NCBI GenBank assembly: GCA_963678275.1
Contig: OY782765.1
Location: forward strand, 496,001 to 560,000
DNA: 64,000 bases
Direction: 5' to 3'
Source of the DNA: G963677445 sp963678275
Lineage (GTDB): Bacteria > Bacteroidota > Ignavibacteria > Ignavibacteriales > Melioribacteraceae
Below, one piece after another: positions 8,919-17,210 of this stretch (positions within the stretch are counted from its first letter, which is position 1; each line of letters starts with the position of its first letter). The notes beneath the pieces were generated by a model. That model searched no databases. It was given only the letters and a program-made list of their open reading frames with translations, and was not told where the DNA came from. Both the position numbers and the translations under genes were made by a program.

Positions 8919-9671
8919 CTAATTAAATAATCCTGATTCGGCAACACGCCATATTTTCATGCAGGAGAACCTGTTTTCATAAAACGCTCTGCCGATAACC
9001 ACCGAGTCAATTCCATCTTTTGCGGAATTCCGGATATTCCACAAATCAGTGACATTACCGACGCCTCCTGAAAGTGTTACCTTTCCTCCTGTAATATCCG
9101 CAACTTTTTTCGAAAGTTCAAGGTTAGGACCTGATAACATGCCGTTTCTTTTAACATCAGTAACTAAAAATCTTCCGGCGCCAAGATTTTTTAGTTTTTT
9201 CGCGTAATCAAGATAGTGCATTCCGGTTTTATGAAGTCTTCCGTGAGTAACAACCTCCTCATTGATAATATCAATGGCAGCGACAATTTTACCGGGAGAA
9301 AAAGTTTCAACGATTTTTTTGAATTCTTCAGGCTTTTCAAAAGCAAGTGAACCGACAATAAGCCGGAATACTCCCAACTCCATCGCTTCTTTAGCGTCAT
9401 CAAAACTTCGGATACCTCCTCCAAGCTGCACCGGAATAATGACTGACTCACAAATTTCATTTATTATTTCAAAATTTTTATGAGAATGATTCAGGGCGGC
9501 GTCAAAATCGACAACATGAATACACTTGGCATTTTCCGCTCTCCATAGCAGGGCGGTTTCCACCGGATCATTATTATATTCCGGGCAGTTAAGTTCAGGA
9601 ATTCCCTGAACAACTCTTACAGTTTTTCCATCCTTGATGTCAATCGAGGGTATTACCAGAAAGCCGGTCAT
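8919..9671 (-). CDS. HisA-like TIM-barrel isomerase
   Basis: A 250-residue (beta/alpha)8 barrel of the HisA/HisF family. Both catalytic aspartates of HisA have counterparts: Asp11 in IPSIDIKDG and Asp134 in VAAIDI. The phosphate-binding motifs LGGGIRSFDDA and LSGGVGNVTDL are present, and TDVKRNGMLSGPN matches the HisA strand 6 region. True HisA isomerises ProFAR in histidine synthesis. No other his gene is nearby, and the gene starts one base after the acyl-CoA dehydrogenase stop codon, so it may be a paralogue with another job. HisA activity is likely but unproven. Confidence 0.82.
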   Translation of the reverse strand: MTGFLVIPSIDIKDGKTVRVVQGIPELNCPEYNNDPVETALLWRAENAKCIHVVDFDAALNHSHKNFEIINEICESVIIPVQLGGGIRSFDDAKEAMELGVFRLIVGSLAFEKPEEFKKIVETFSPGKIVAAIDIINEEVVTHGRLHKTGMHYLDYAKKLKNLGAGRFLVTDVKRNGMLSGPNLELSKKVADITGGKVTLSGGVGNVTDLWNIRNSAKDGIDSVVIGRAFYENRFSCMKIWRVAESGLFN

Positions 9672-10817
9672 TTAACTTTTCCATTTTCCGTTATTTTTGA
9701 TTGTTTTTCTACTGATAATCAGCTTCTGAATTTCACTGGTGCCTTCAAAAATTCTGAGTATCCGGGCATCTCTGTAAAAACGTTCGACGGGGATTTCTCT
9801 TGAAAATCCCATGCCGCCATGAATCTGCAGGGCCATATCGGCAACTTCCGACACACCTTCCGAGCAGAAAAGTTTTACAATGGCGGCATCATTGCTTATA
9901 TCCGCTTTTTCATCATATTTCGAAGCCGCGCGATAGAGCATACTTTCCATCGCGTAAATTTTTGTTGTCATCTCGGCAAGCATAAACTGGACAGCCTGGA
10001 ACTTACTTATCGGCTGATTAAACTGTCTGCGTTGATTCGCGAATTGCACCGATATTTCCAGCATTTCCTTAGCGGCTCCAACGCAGCAGGCTCCGATGCC
10101 AAGTCTGCCGGCGTCGAGAGTCGACATAGCGATTAAAAATCCACGACCGTCAGCGCCAATCATATTTTCTTTAGGCACTTCTACATTATCGAAATTTATC
10201 GAATTTGTTACACTTCCTCTAATTCCAAGTTTTTTTTCTTTCGGACCAATTGTAATTCCCGGAAAATCTTTTTCCACAACAAACCCTGTAATACCTTTGG
10301 GAGTGCGGGCAAAAACGGAAAACACGTCAGCAATTCCGGCGTTTGTTATCCATATTTTTTCGCCGTTAAGCACCCAGCGTCCATCAGAAAACCGTGCGGA
10401 GGTTTTAAGATTGAAGGCGTCGGATCCGGCTTCAGCTTCGGTAAGGGCGAAGGCGGCAAGTTTTTCGCCGGCGCAAAGAGAGGGTAAATATTTTTCTTTA
10501 AGATCTTCGGAACCTCCTATAAAAATAGCGTTAGCGCCAATGGAATGATGAGCTCCGATCAGCGCCGCGGTGGAGCCGCAGGCTTTTGTCACTTCCTCCT
10601 GCGCGATACAATATCCCAATTCCCCAAATCCTCCACCGTTATATTTTTCAGGAAAGCCTGTTCCGAACAAGCCCATTTCAGCAATTTTTTTTATTAATTC
10701 GCGCGGGACCTCTTCATTGATATCAATTGAGGCTGCAAGTGGTTTAATTTCCGAATCCGCAAATTCTCTTACAGATTGGCGTAATAATTCCAAATCTTCT
10801 GAAAAATAAAAATCCAT
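9672..10817 (-). CDS. Acyl-CoA dehydrogenase
   Basis: A flavoprotein of 381 residues, the normal length for short/medium-chain acyl-CoA dehydrogenases, which oxidise acyl-CoA to enoyl-CoA and pass electrons to electron-transfer flavoprotein. The signatures AFALTEAEAGSDAF (FAD contact), RRQFNQPISKFQAVQFMLAEM and QIHGGMGFSREIPVERFYRDARI are present. The catalytic base is Glu358 in IFEGTSEIQ. It heads the leftward five-gene run and is separated by only a few genes from the membrane Fe-S reductase at 12481, a type of protein that elsewhere reoxidises ETF. No etfAB is in the window. Substrate chain length cannot be told from the sequence. Confidence 0.94.
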   Translation of the reverse strand: MDFYFSEDLELLRQSVREFADSEIKPLAASIDINEEVPRELIKKIAEMGLFGTGFPEKYNGGGFGELGYCIAQEEVTKACGSTAALIGAHHSIGANAIFIGGSEDLKEKYLPSLCAGEKLAAFALTEAEAGSDAFNLKTSARFSDGRWVLNGEKIWITNAGIADVFSVFARTPKGITGFVVEKDFPGITIGPKEKKLGIRGSVTNSINFDNVEVPKENMIGADGRGFLIAMSTLDAGRLGIGACCVGAAKEMLEISVQFANQRRQFNQPISKFQAVQFMLAEMTTKIYAMESMLYRAASKYDEKADISNDAAIVKLFCSEGVSEVADMALQIHGGMGFSREIPVERFYRDARILRIFEGTSEIQKLIISRKTIKNNGKWKS

Positions 10818-11034
10818 TCGTTCTTACTTTCTGTTAAGTAGTATAAAAAATAAGTTAATTGTATACTGTTTAATGAATCGGGCGATCATAAAATCACTTT
10901 ATTGGTATTCAAAATATATCCAAAACAGAGCTTTTTATAAAAATAAATTTCTTTTAATTTACCGAATTGTTAAATTTGTTAGCTTAATTGGTATATTTGA
11001 CGATAGTATCTCAATTTCCGGTAATATAGAAAGC

Positions 11035-11859
11035 ATGAGTGTTCACTATAAAACATACACATCTGATAAAGAAACAATAAACATCACCGTTTATGGCGAG
11101 GAGAACCTCGGCAAAGGACCCAATGTGATATACGCCCATGGGTTTAAAGGTTTCAAAGACTGGGGTTTTGTTCCGGAAGCGGGAAAAATCCTCGCTGAAG
11201 CCGGATGTTTTGTGGTAACATTCAATTTCAGCCGAAATGGAATAGAAGGCAATTCAACCGAATTTACCAGAATTGACAAATTCGCGGAAAACACATTATC
11301 ACGTGAGGTTGAGGAGCTCAATAAGATTATTGATTTAACCGTATCCGGATATTTTGGCCCGGTCGGCAACCAGCCTGTTTTCCTTCTTGGCCACAGCCGG
11401 GGAGGGGGAGTGGCATTGTTATGCGCCGGACATCGGGCAGTGAAGGGCCTGGTGACCTGGGCCGCTATAGCCAGGGCCGACAGGTTTTCGGAAAGACAAA
11501 AGAAAGATTGGCTGGCGACCGGTTTTTTTGAAGTTGTTAATCAGCGCACCGGCCAGGTTATGAGAATGAATAAATCTTTTCTGGAAGACCTGAAAAAAAA
11601 CAGTGAAGAGCTTGATTTAATAAGAGCAGCTAAAAAGATTAATAAAGATTGGCTCATTCTTCACGGGAATCAGGACCTGGCCGTTCCTTTGCCGGAAGCG
11701 GAGATGTTATATGAGGCGTCGGATAAAAACATTACTGAGCTGAAAATTATTGAAGGAGCCGGACATACATTTAATACGGTACATCCATTTCAGGAAAGTA
11801 ACAGCAAGTTTGATTATTTATTAGAACAGACAATAAAATTTATCAGAAAAATAAAATAA
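11035..11859 (+). CDS. Alpha/beta hydrolase
   Basis: A 274-residue cytoplasmic serine hydrolase of the dienelactone-hydrolase or BAAT-like type. The nucleophile elbow is LGHSRGGG (Ser121), the acid sits in LHGNQDLAVP and the His in GAGHTFNTVHP. An oxyanion-hole HGFKGFKDWG lies near the N-terminus. A longer frame opens at 10873, but its extra 54 residues are AT-rich, Lys/Ile/Tyr-heavy and unlike coding sequence elsewhere here. The ATG at 11035 begins at the first strand of the fold, so I prefer it. The substrate is unknown. BioY follows after 15 bases. Confidence 0.88.
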   Translation: MSVHYKTYTSDKETINITVYGEENLGKGPNVIYAHGFKGFKDWGFVPEAGKILAEAGCFVVTFNFSRNGIEGNSTEFTRIDKFAENTLSREVEELNKIIDLTVSGYFGPVGNQPVFLLGHSRGGGVALLCAGHRAVKGLVTWAAIARADRFSERQKKDWLATGFFEVVNQRTGQVMRMNKSFLEDLKKNSEELDLIRAAKKINKDWLILHGNQDLAVPLPEAEMLYEASDKNITELKIIEGAGHTFNTVHPFQESNSKFDYLLEQTIKFIRKIK

Positions 11860-11874
11860 AATTCAGAGGTAATA

Positions 11875-12453
11875 ATGACAGTGAAACTATACTCCAAAAC
11901 CGGCAGCCTGGCAGAAATTTTACGGCGGGTAAAATCTTCCGGATTATTTTGGGTGATTTCTTTCTCAATATTAACCGTTTTATCGGCGCAGGTTGCGGTT
12001 CCCGTGCAGCCGGTGCCATTTACACTTCAGACGATGCTTGTTCTTTTATCAGGAGCATTTCTCGGCGCCAGGAATGGTATGTACAGCCAGATAGCATACC
12101 TGGGAGCAGGCCTTGTTGGAATGCCGGTATTTGCCGGTTTTAGTTTTGGCCCGCAGGTGTTGTTCGGCCCGACAGGCGGATATCTGCTCGCATTTCCTTT
12201 AGCCGCGTTTCTTGTTGGTTATGTGGTCAGGAAAGATAACAGTTTTCTTACAGTGGCATTTTCTATGCTTTTAGGCGCTATTGTAATACTTTTTACCGGG
12301 ACTCTTTATCTCAGCTTGTTTTTCGGTGGAAACTTCAGTGAAGCGCTTTATTCAGGAGCTCTTATTTTCTCAATATGGGATTTGATAAAAATAGCTTCAG
12401 CGATAAGTATTTATACAGTCGCATCAAAAAAATTTCCGAAACTGCCAGCATAA
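11875..12453 (+). CDS. bioY: Biotin transporter BioY
   Basis: The substrate-binding S component of an ECF-type biotin uptake system, in the inner membrane. The 192-residue length and about six hydrophobic helices fit. Family landmarks are the early SAQVAVPVQPVPFTLQTM segment, GAFLGARNGMYSQIAYLGAGL and the FGPTGGYLLAFPLAAF loop. A gaggtaataATG start gives a clear ribosome site. No energising BioMN genes are in the window. Solitary BioY proteins occur widely and may work alone or with a shared ECF module. Confidence 0.93.
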   Translation: MTVKLYSKTGSLAEILRRVKSSGLFWVISFSILTVLSAQVAVPVQPVPFTLQTMLVLLSGAFLGARNGMYSQIAYLGAGLVGMPVFAGFSFGPQVLFGPTGGYLLAFPLAAFLVGYVVRKDNSFLTVAFSMLLGAIVILFTGTLYLSLFFGGNFSEALYSGALIFSIWDLIKIASAISIYTVASKKFPKLPA

Positions 12454-12480
12454 AATATTTGTAAAAATACCGGATTCGAG

Positions 12481-14478
12481 ATGGAATTAAAGAATATATT
12501 GTTCATTTTAGTTTTTATTGGTTCATTTGGTTTTCTTGTTTTCAGTTTGATGAAGAAAATCGGGTACCTGAAAATCGGGTTACCTGAAAACAGAACTGAT
12601 AAACCGGGTGAGAGATTCATCAATGTTCTTCGAATAGCATTCGGGCAGAGCAAATTACTTCGCGAACCATTAGCGGGAATTCTCCACTTCATCATATTTT
12701 GGGGATTCATGGTTTTCGTTTTTGCGGTGCTCGAGGCAATAATTCAGGGATTTTATTCAGGATTTTCATTTCATTTTCTCGGACCGGTATTTTCATTGAT
12801 TACCCTGGTTCAGGATATCTTTGGTCTGGTTCTTCTTTTTGTATTATTAGTTTCATTTTCGAGGAGAATAATTTTTAGAGTTGAAAGACTGGAAGTTGGT
12901 TCAAAAGGAAAAATTGACGCGATTTTTATTCTTTCACTGATAACAATAGTTGTAATATCGATGTTTGGCCAGAATATGGCTCAGTACTCCGTTAATAATT
13001 TTATGGCAACGGAGTGGGACCTGAGACCGGTTTCACACTGGCTGGCCGGTTTTTTCTTCAATCCTGTGTCGGATAATGCTCAGCAATGGTATGAAATTTT
13101 CTGGTGGATTCATATTCTCGTAATATTCGGGTTTATGAATTTCCTTCCATATTCAAAACATTTCCATGTTATAACATCGATTCCAAATGTATATCTTTCT
13201 AAAACGGGTGATAGAAAATATGCGTTAAAATCGATTGATCTGGAGGATGAGGAAGCGGAACAATTCGGCGCCGCAGATATTGAGCATTTAAGCTGGAAAC
13301 AGCTTCTCGACGGTTATGCCTGTACCGAATGCGGCAGATGCACAGCATCCTGCCCGGCAGCAAACACAGGCAAGGCTTTATCTCCAAGAAAAATAATTGT
13401 GGATATAAGGCACAGACTGGAAGAAAAGGCTCCCCTGATGCTTTCGGGCGTGGAGGAGAAGGAAGGTATTACAGATAAAACATTAGTTAATGATTATATT
13501 ACCGCTGATGAACTATGGGCCTGCACAACCTGTATGGCCTGCGTTCAGGAATGCCCGGTGACCATAGAACATGTTGATTCGATAATAGATATGCGAAGAA
13601 ATCTTGTTTTAATGGAAGCCAGTTTTCCGAATGAACTAAATTCAGTGTTCAAAAATCTTGAAACAAATTTTAATCCCTGGGCGTTTAATCCGCAAGACAG
13701 AGCTGAATGGGCTGAAGGACTGGATGTAAAAACAATGGCCGAAGACAGTAATTGTGATATACTGTTCTGGGTTGGTTGTGCCGGTTCGTTCGATTCCCGC
13801 TATCAAAAAGTTTCGGTGGCTTTCACTGAAATAATGAAAAAAGGGGGAGTTGATTTCAGAATACTTGGCTCAGAAGAAAAATGCAACGGTGATACCGCGA
13901 GGCGTTTGGGTAATGAATACCTCGCGCAAATGATGATTCAGGAAAATGTGGAAGTTCTCAACGGTTATGGTGTTAAAAAAATCGTTACAGCATGTCCTCA
14001 CTGTTTTAACACATTAAAAAATGAGTATCCTCAGTTTGGTGGCAATTTCGAAGTAATTCACCATACCGAACTGATAAATGATCTGATAAAAGAAAAGAAA
14101 ATTAGTCTAAATAATTCTGAAACTGAAAAAGTAACATTTCATGATTCTTGTTATCTCGGCCGGTATAATAATATCTATGATGAACCGAGGCAGATCCTGC
14201 AAAGTGTTGACGGAATAAGCGCTTCCGAAATGGGAAGAAACCGCGACAAAGGATTCTGCTGCGGGGCAGGCGGAGGACGCATGTTTATGGAAGAGCTTGA
14301 AGGCAAAAGAATAAATGAGGAAAGAACCCGGGAGGCTTTGGAAACAAACCCCGATACTATTGCCTCTGCCTGTCCTTTCTGCATGACAATGTTTTCAGAT
14401 GGTTTGAAAACATTTGATAAATCGGATGAAGTAAAGGTTAAGGATATTGCCGAAATAGTTTCAGAGAATCTCAAATAA
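12481..14478 (+). CDS. Membrane Fe-S reductase (FadF / ETF-menaquinone reductase type)
   Basis: A 665-residue three-part protein. About five transmembrane helices (1-240) resemble the haem b subunit of nitrate reductase gamma/HdrE. Two 4Fe-4S ferredoxin motifs follow: CTECGRCTASCP and CTTCMACVQECP. Two CCG (HdrB/D-like) domains end the protein, seen as WVGCAGSFD...CNGD...CPHCF and DSCYLGRYN...CCGAGGGRMF. This is the layout of Bacillus FadF (YwjF) and of the membrane oxidoreductases proposed to pass electrons between ETF and menaquinone. The nearby acyl-CoA dehydrogenase supports a fatty-acid-oxidation role. A generic heterodisulfide-reductase-like function cannot be excluded. Confidence 0.87.
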   Translation: MELKNILFILVFIGSFGFLVFSLMKKIGYLKIGLPENRTDKPGERFINVLRIAFGQSKLLREPLAGILHFIIFWGFMVFVFAVLEAIIQGFYSGFSFHFLGPVFSLITLVQDIFGLVLLFVLLVSFSRRIIFRVERLEVGSKGKIDAIFILSLITIVVISMFGQNMAQYSVNNFMATEWDLRPVSHWLAGFFFNPVSDNAQQWYEIFWWIHILVIFGFMNFLPYSKHFHVITSIPNVYLSKTGDRKYALKSIDLEDEEAEQFGAADIEHLSWKQLLDGYACTECGRCTASCPAANTGKALSPRKIIVDIRHRLEEKAPLMLSGVEEKEGITDKTLVNDYITADELWACTTCMACVQECPVTIEHVDSIIDMRRNLVLMEASFPNELNSVFKNLETNFNPWAFNPQDRAEWAEGLDVKTMAEDSNCDILFWVGCAGSFDSRYQKVSVAFTEIMKKGGVDFRILGSEEKCNGDTARRLGNEYLAQMMIQENVEVLNGYGVKKIVTACPHCFNTLKNEYPQFGGNFEVIHHTELINDLIKEKKISLNNSETEKVTFHDSCYLGRYNNIYDEPRQILQSVDGISASEMGRNRDKGFCCGAGGGRMFMEELEGKRINEERTREALETNPDTIASACPFCMTMFSDGLKTFDKSDEVKVKDIAEIVSENLK

Positions 14479-14506
14479 CAACCAATAAATATATCAGGGG
14501 ATTTTC

Positions 14507-14695
14507 ATGAGCGAAAAGTACCAACAGATGCTGGATTTCTTAAAGTCCATGGAATCGGATGTGGAAAAATTCTACATCAAGGAACAAGCAGCCGCAGGTA
14601 CACGGCTTCGTAAAGGACTGAGTGAGTTAAAAAATATGGCTCAGGAAATGAGAGTCGAAATTCAGGACTTAAAAGCCAAACGGAAAGAAGGATAA
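14507..14695 (+). CDS. Histone H1-like protein (Hc1 type)
   Basis: A 62-residue basic, helical protein. The core EKFYIKEQAAAGTRLRKGL, followed by SELKNMAQEMRVEIQ, matches the small histone H1-like (Hc1) proteins found across Bacteroidota and Chlorobiota, which bind DNA as nucleoid proteins. It starts after an aggggattttcATG ribosome site 28 bases behind the Fe-S reductase gene and is followed by a strong terminator, so it may be read from upstream or from its own promoter. Its presence is one of the better lineage markers in the window. Confidence 0.88.
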   Translation: MSEKYQQMLDFLKSMESDVEKFYIKEQAAAGTRLRKGLSELKNMAQEMRVEIQDLKAKRKEG

Positions 14696-14705
14696 TTCGT
14701 TTTAA

Positions 14706-14790
14706 AGCCGGCCAGACTGCATGGATGCAGAATTAAATTTTGAAGGAACCAATAGGCTGCCAAATCCTATGGCCGGCTCCTTCTTTTTTT
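14706..14790 (+). terminator. Terminator with a competing upstream arm
   Basis: A hairpin pairs gaagga (14742-14747) with tccttc (14778-14783), helped by atagg/cctat (14752-14756 with 14766-14770), and is followed by a T-rich run. Just upstream, agccggcca (14706-14714) is perfectly complementary to tggccggct (14770-14778), inside the terminator's 3' arm. The two pairings cross each other, so they are alternative folds or a pseudoknot. The terminator is well supported; regulation is inference. Confidence 0.75.
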
Positions 14791-14815
14791 TAAATTATTG
14801 ATCTGTTTATTACAC

Positions 14816-15982
14816 ATGAAACAAGTTATTATCATTTTTTTAATTTTTGTCTCCGCGTTATTACTCAATTTTGTAATGCCTGCGAGGCTGATCTCTCCGC
14901 AGCTTCAGGCGCGAAGTGATTCAACTGTTGTGGTAAAGTTCGGAATGGTCGGGGATATTATGTGCCATTCCACTCAATTCAAATACGCGAAAGCCGGAAA
15001 AGACAGTTTTAACTTTAAACCTGTTTACCGGATGATAAAAAAATACCTTGAATATCCCGACTTTATGATTGGCAATCTTGAAACAGTGATGGCCGGGGAT
15101 AAACATCCATATACAGGATTTCCCATTTTTAATACACCCGATCAGTTTTTGGATGATCTTGCCGCTTCGGGATTTGATATGATGATCACTGCCAATAATC
15201 ATTCAAGGGACAGGGGAGCGGAAGGTATCAGAAGAACTGCCGGGTTAATTGAACAGCTTGGAATGTTAAGATCGGGGACATTTATTTACCCCGAAGAAAG
15301 GGACAGCGCGCGGGTGATTGAACTGAAGGGAATGAAATTTTCAGTTTTAAGCTATACTTACAGCAATAACGGAATGCCGGTTGAGAAAGGTTCGGAGCAT
15401 ATGCTGGCCAGAATTGATACAGCTTCGATTAGAAGGGATATTGAAATTGCCAGAAAAGGGGACGCGGAAGTTGTTATAGTTTATCTTCATTTTGGTGATG
15501 AATACCAGAGGGAGCCAAATTACTACCAGAAAAAAATCGTAAAAAAAATTCAATCATATGGAGCTGATATTATTCTCGGCAGTCATCCGCATGTAATGCA
15601 GCCGGTTGATTATTACAACTCGGATGCCGCCAATATCGATACCGGATTTGTAGCATATTCTCTTGGCAATTTTATATCCAATCAACGATGGCGTTATTCT
15701 GATACGGGAGTTATCTTATATTTTGATATTCAGAAAAACTTATATACTGGCGATATCAAACTACTGGATGTAAGAATTATCCCCTTATGGGTTTTTAAAG
15801 GGGATACAGTGAACGGACGTGAATATGTTATTTTGCCACTGGTTGAGGATGTGATAAGCAGCCTTCCTGAATTTATGACTGAAAAGGATATTAAGCTTAT
15901 GAAAGAAGGTTATTTTGACACCATTGAAATTATAACCGGTCTTTCGGAAAAGCTTCAATATGAAAAGGTGGTTTTTGAGTAG
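14816..15982 (+). CDS. CapA-family metallophosphatase-like protein
   Basis: A 388-residue exported protein with an N-terminal hydrophobic anchor or signal segment (about 1-30) and a calcineurin-like CapA/PgsA domain. The metal-site motifs are seen as GMVGDIM, GNLETVM, TANNHSRDRG, YLHFGDEY and LGSHPHVMQP. CapA homologues take part in poly-gamma-glutamate or capsule synthesis, but many lone family members have no known substrate. An in-frame TTG at 14798 exists; I chose the ATG at 14816, where the signal segment begins. No other capsule genes are nearby. Confidence 0.88.
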   Translation: MKQVIIIFLIFVSALLLNFVMPARLISPQLQARSDSTVVVKFGMVGDIMCHSTQFKYAKAGKDSFNFKPVYRMIKKYLEYPDFMIGNLETVMAGDKHPYTGFPIFNTPDQFLDDLAASGFDMMITANNHSRDRGAEGIRRTAGLIEQLGMLRSGTFIYPEERDSARVIELKGMKFSVLSYTYSNNGMPVEKGSEHMLARIDTASIRRDIEIARKGDAEVVIVYLHFGDEYQREPNYYQKKIVKKIQSYGADIILGSHPHVMQPVDYYNSDAANIDTGFVAYSLGNFISNQRWRYSDTGVILYFDIQKNLYTGDIKLLDVRIIPLWVFKGDTVNGREYVILPLVEDVISSLPEFMTEKDIKLMKEGYFDTIEIITGLSEKLQYEKVVFE

Positions 15983-16022
15983 GTTTTTGCTTCAGTGAAA
16001 CGATTAACATTCGGAAATAAGC

Positions 16023-17207
16023 TTGAGAAATAAATCATCGTTATCGGTAATTTTTATTACCGTATTTATTGATCTGATGGGATTCGGCATCCTTATACCC
16101 ATTTTGCCAACTTTCGCCAGTAAAAACCTGGATATTTCAGATTTTGGCATTGGTATTATTGTCGCGGCCTACTCATTTATACAATTTCTTTTTAATCCGC
16201 TGCTTGGAAAAATTTCGGACAGAATCGGGCGACGGCCGCTGATTCTGATCACGCTTTTCATTACATCAATATCCTATCTTGTATTCAGTATCTCCGATTC
16301 ATTTTTTCTTTTACTTCTCTCAAGATTAATTGCGGGATTCGGCGGGAGCAATATTGGGGTAGCCCAGGCGTATATTGCCGATGTGACACCAAAAGAACAG
16401 AGATCAAAAGGAATGGGATTAATTGGCGCGGCATTTGGACTGGGATTTGTTTTTGGTCCGTTTATAGGGGGGGCATTATCGCAATATGGTTATTCTGTCG
16501 CCGGTTATGCCGCTTCAGTGTTTTCGTTTCTCGCGTTGATATTTGCGTTTTTTATGCTTCCGGAATCAAAAAAAGAGGCATCTGCCGAAGAGAACAGAAG
16601 AACTCTCTTTTTTGATTTTAATTATGTTAAAAGCATTCTTACCCATCCTTCACTGGGGCTGCTGATAATAATATTTTTTATAATCATTTTTTCCATCGCG
16701 AATATATATGGCACATTTGCCATCCTGACATACAAAGTTTATGGTCTTACCGATATGCAGACAGGTTACTTATTCGCTTTGATCGGGATTATATCGGCCA
16801 TTATTCAGGGTGGGCTGATAAATCGAATTACATCAAGATTTGATGACAGAAAACTGGTTCTTACCGGTTTACTTTTTATGATGACGGGTCTGGGGCTTCT
16901 GCCTTACGGTATGAACTTTATTGGCCTGGCTCTTGTAAGTGTAATAATGACTTTCGGAACCGGGATTCTGCAGCCGGTTGTTTTAAGCATGATATCGCGC
17001 TATTCACCTGAAAAAGAGCAGGGAGCGATTCTTGGATTAAATCAATCGCTCGCGTCACTCGCCAGGGTCCTTGGGCCTTTCTGGGGAGGAATAGCCTATA
17101 ATTTTATCGGGTATCAGTTTCCTTTTTTAACAGGAGCGGTTTTTACCCTTTTAACATTCTTTATATCATATTATTTTTTAAGAAAGGAAAGATTGCAAAG
17201 GATCTGA
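16023..17207 (+). CDS. MFS transporter (DHA1/TetA-like drug or metabolite exporter)
   Basis: A 394-residue inner-membrane protein with twelve predicted helices. Motif A between helices 2 and 3 reads GKISDRIGRRPLIL. The helix 1 sequence FIDLMGFGILIPILPTF and the helix 5 motif GLGFVFGPFIGG are typical of the TetA/multidrug DHA1 branch. It starts at TTG (16023) with ggaaataag upstream; later ATGs would cut off helix 1. The substrate is unknown. Its stop codon is 3 bases from dusB. Confidence 0.92.
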   Translation: MRNKSSLSVIFITVFIDLMGFGILIPILPTFASKNLDISDFGIGIIVAAYSFIQFLFNPLLGKISDRIGRRPLILITLFITSISYLVFSISDSFFLLLLSRLIAGFGGSNIGVAQAYIADVTPKEQRSKGMGLIGAAFGLGFVFGPFIGGALSQYGYSVAGYAASVFSFLALIFAFFMLPESKKEASAEENRRTLFFDFNYVKSILTHPSLGLLIIIFFIIIFSIANIYGTFAILTYKVYGLTDMQTGYLFALIGIISAIIQGGLINRITSRFDDRKLVLTGLLFMMTGLGLLPYGMNFIGLALVSVIMTFGTGILQPVVLSMISRYSPEKEQGAILGLNQSLASLARVLGPFWGGIAYNFIGYQFPFLTGAVFTLLTFFISYYFLRKERLQRI

Positions 17208-17210
17208 TAA

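Noticed and set aside
10975..10999. Bacteroidota-type promoter (TTTG and TATATTTG) before the hydrolase gene
   Set aside because: The TATATTTG box at 10992 matches TAnnTTTG, but the TTTG box is only 13 bases away, too close for the known spacing, and the many Shine-Dalgarno sites here suggest a different initiation style.
10873..11034. N-terminal extension of the alpha/beta hydrolase
   Set aside because: The 54 extra residues are Lys/Ile/Tyr-rich with no domain or signal character; coding composition begins at 11035.
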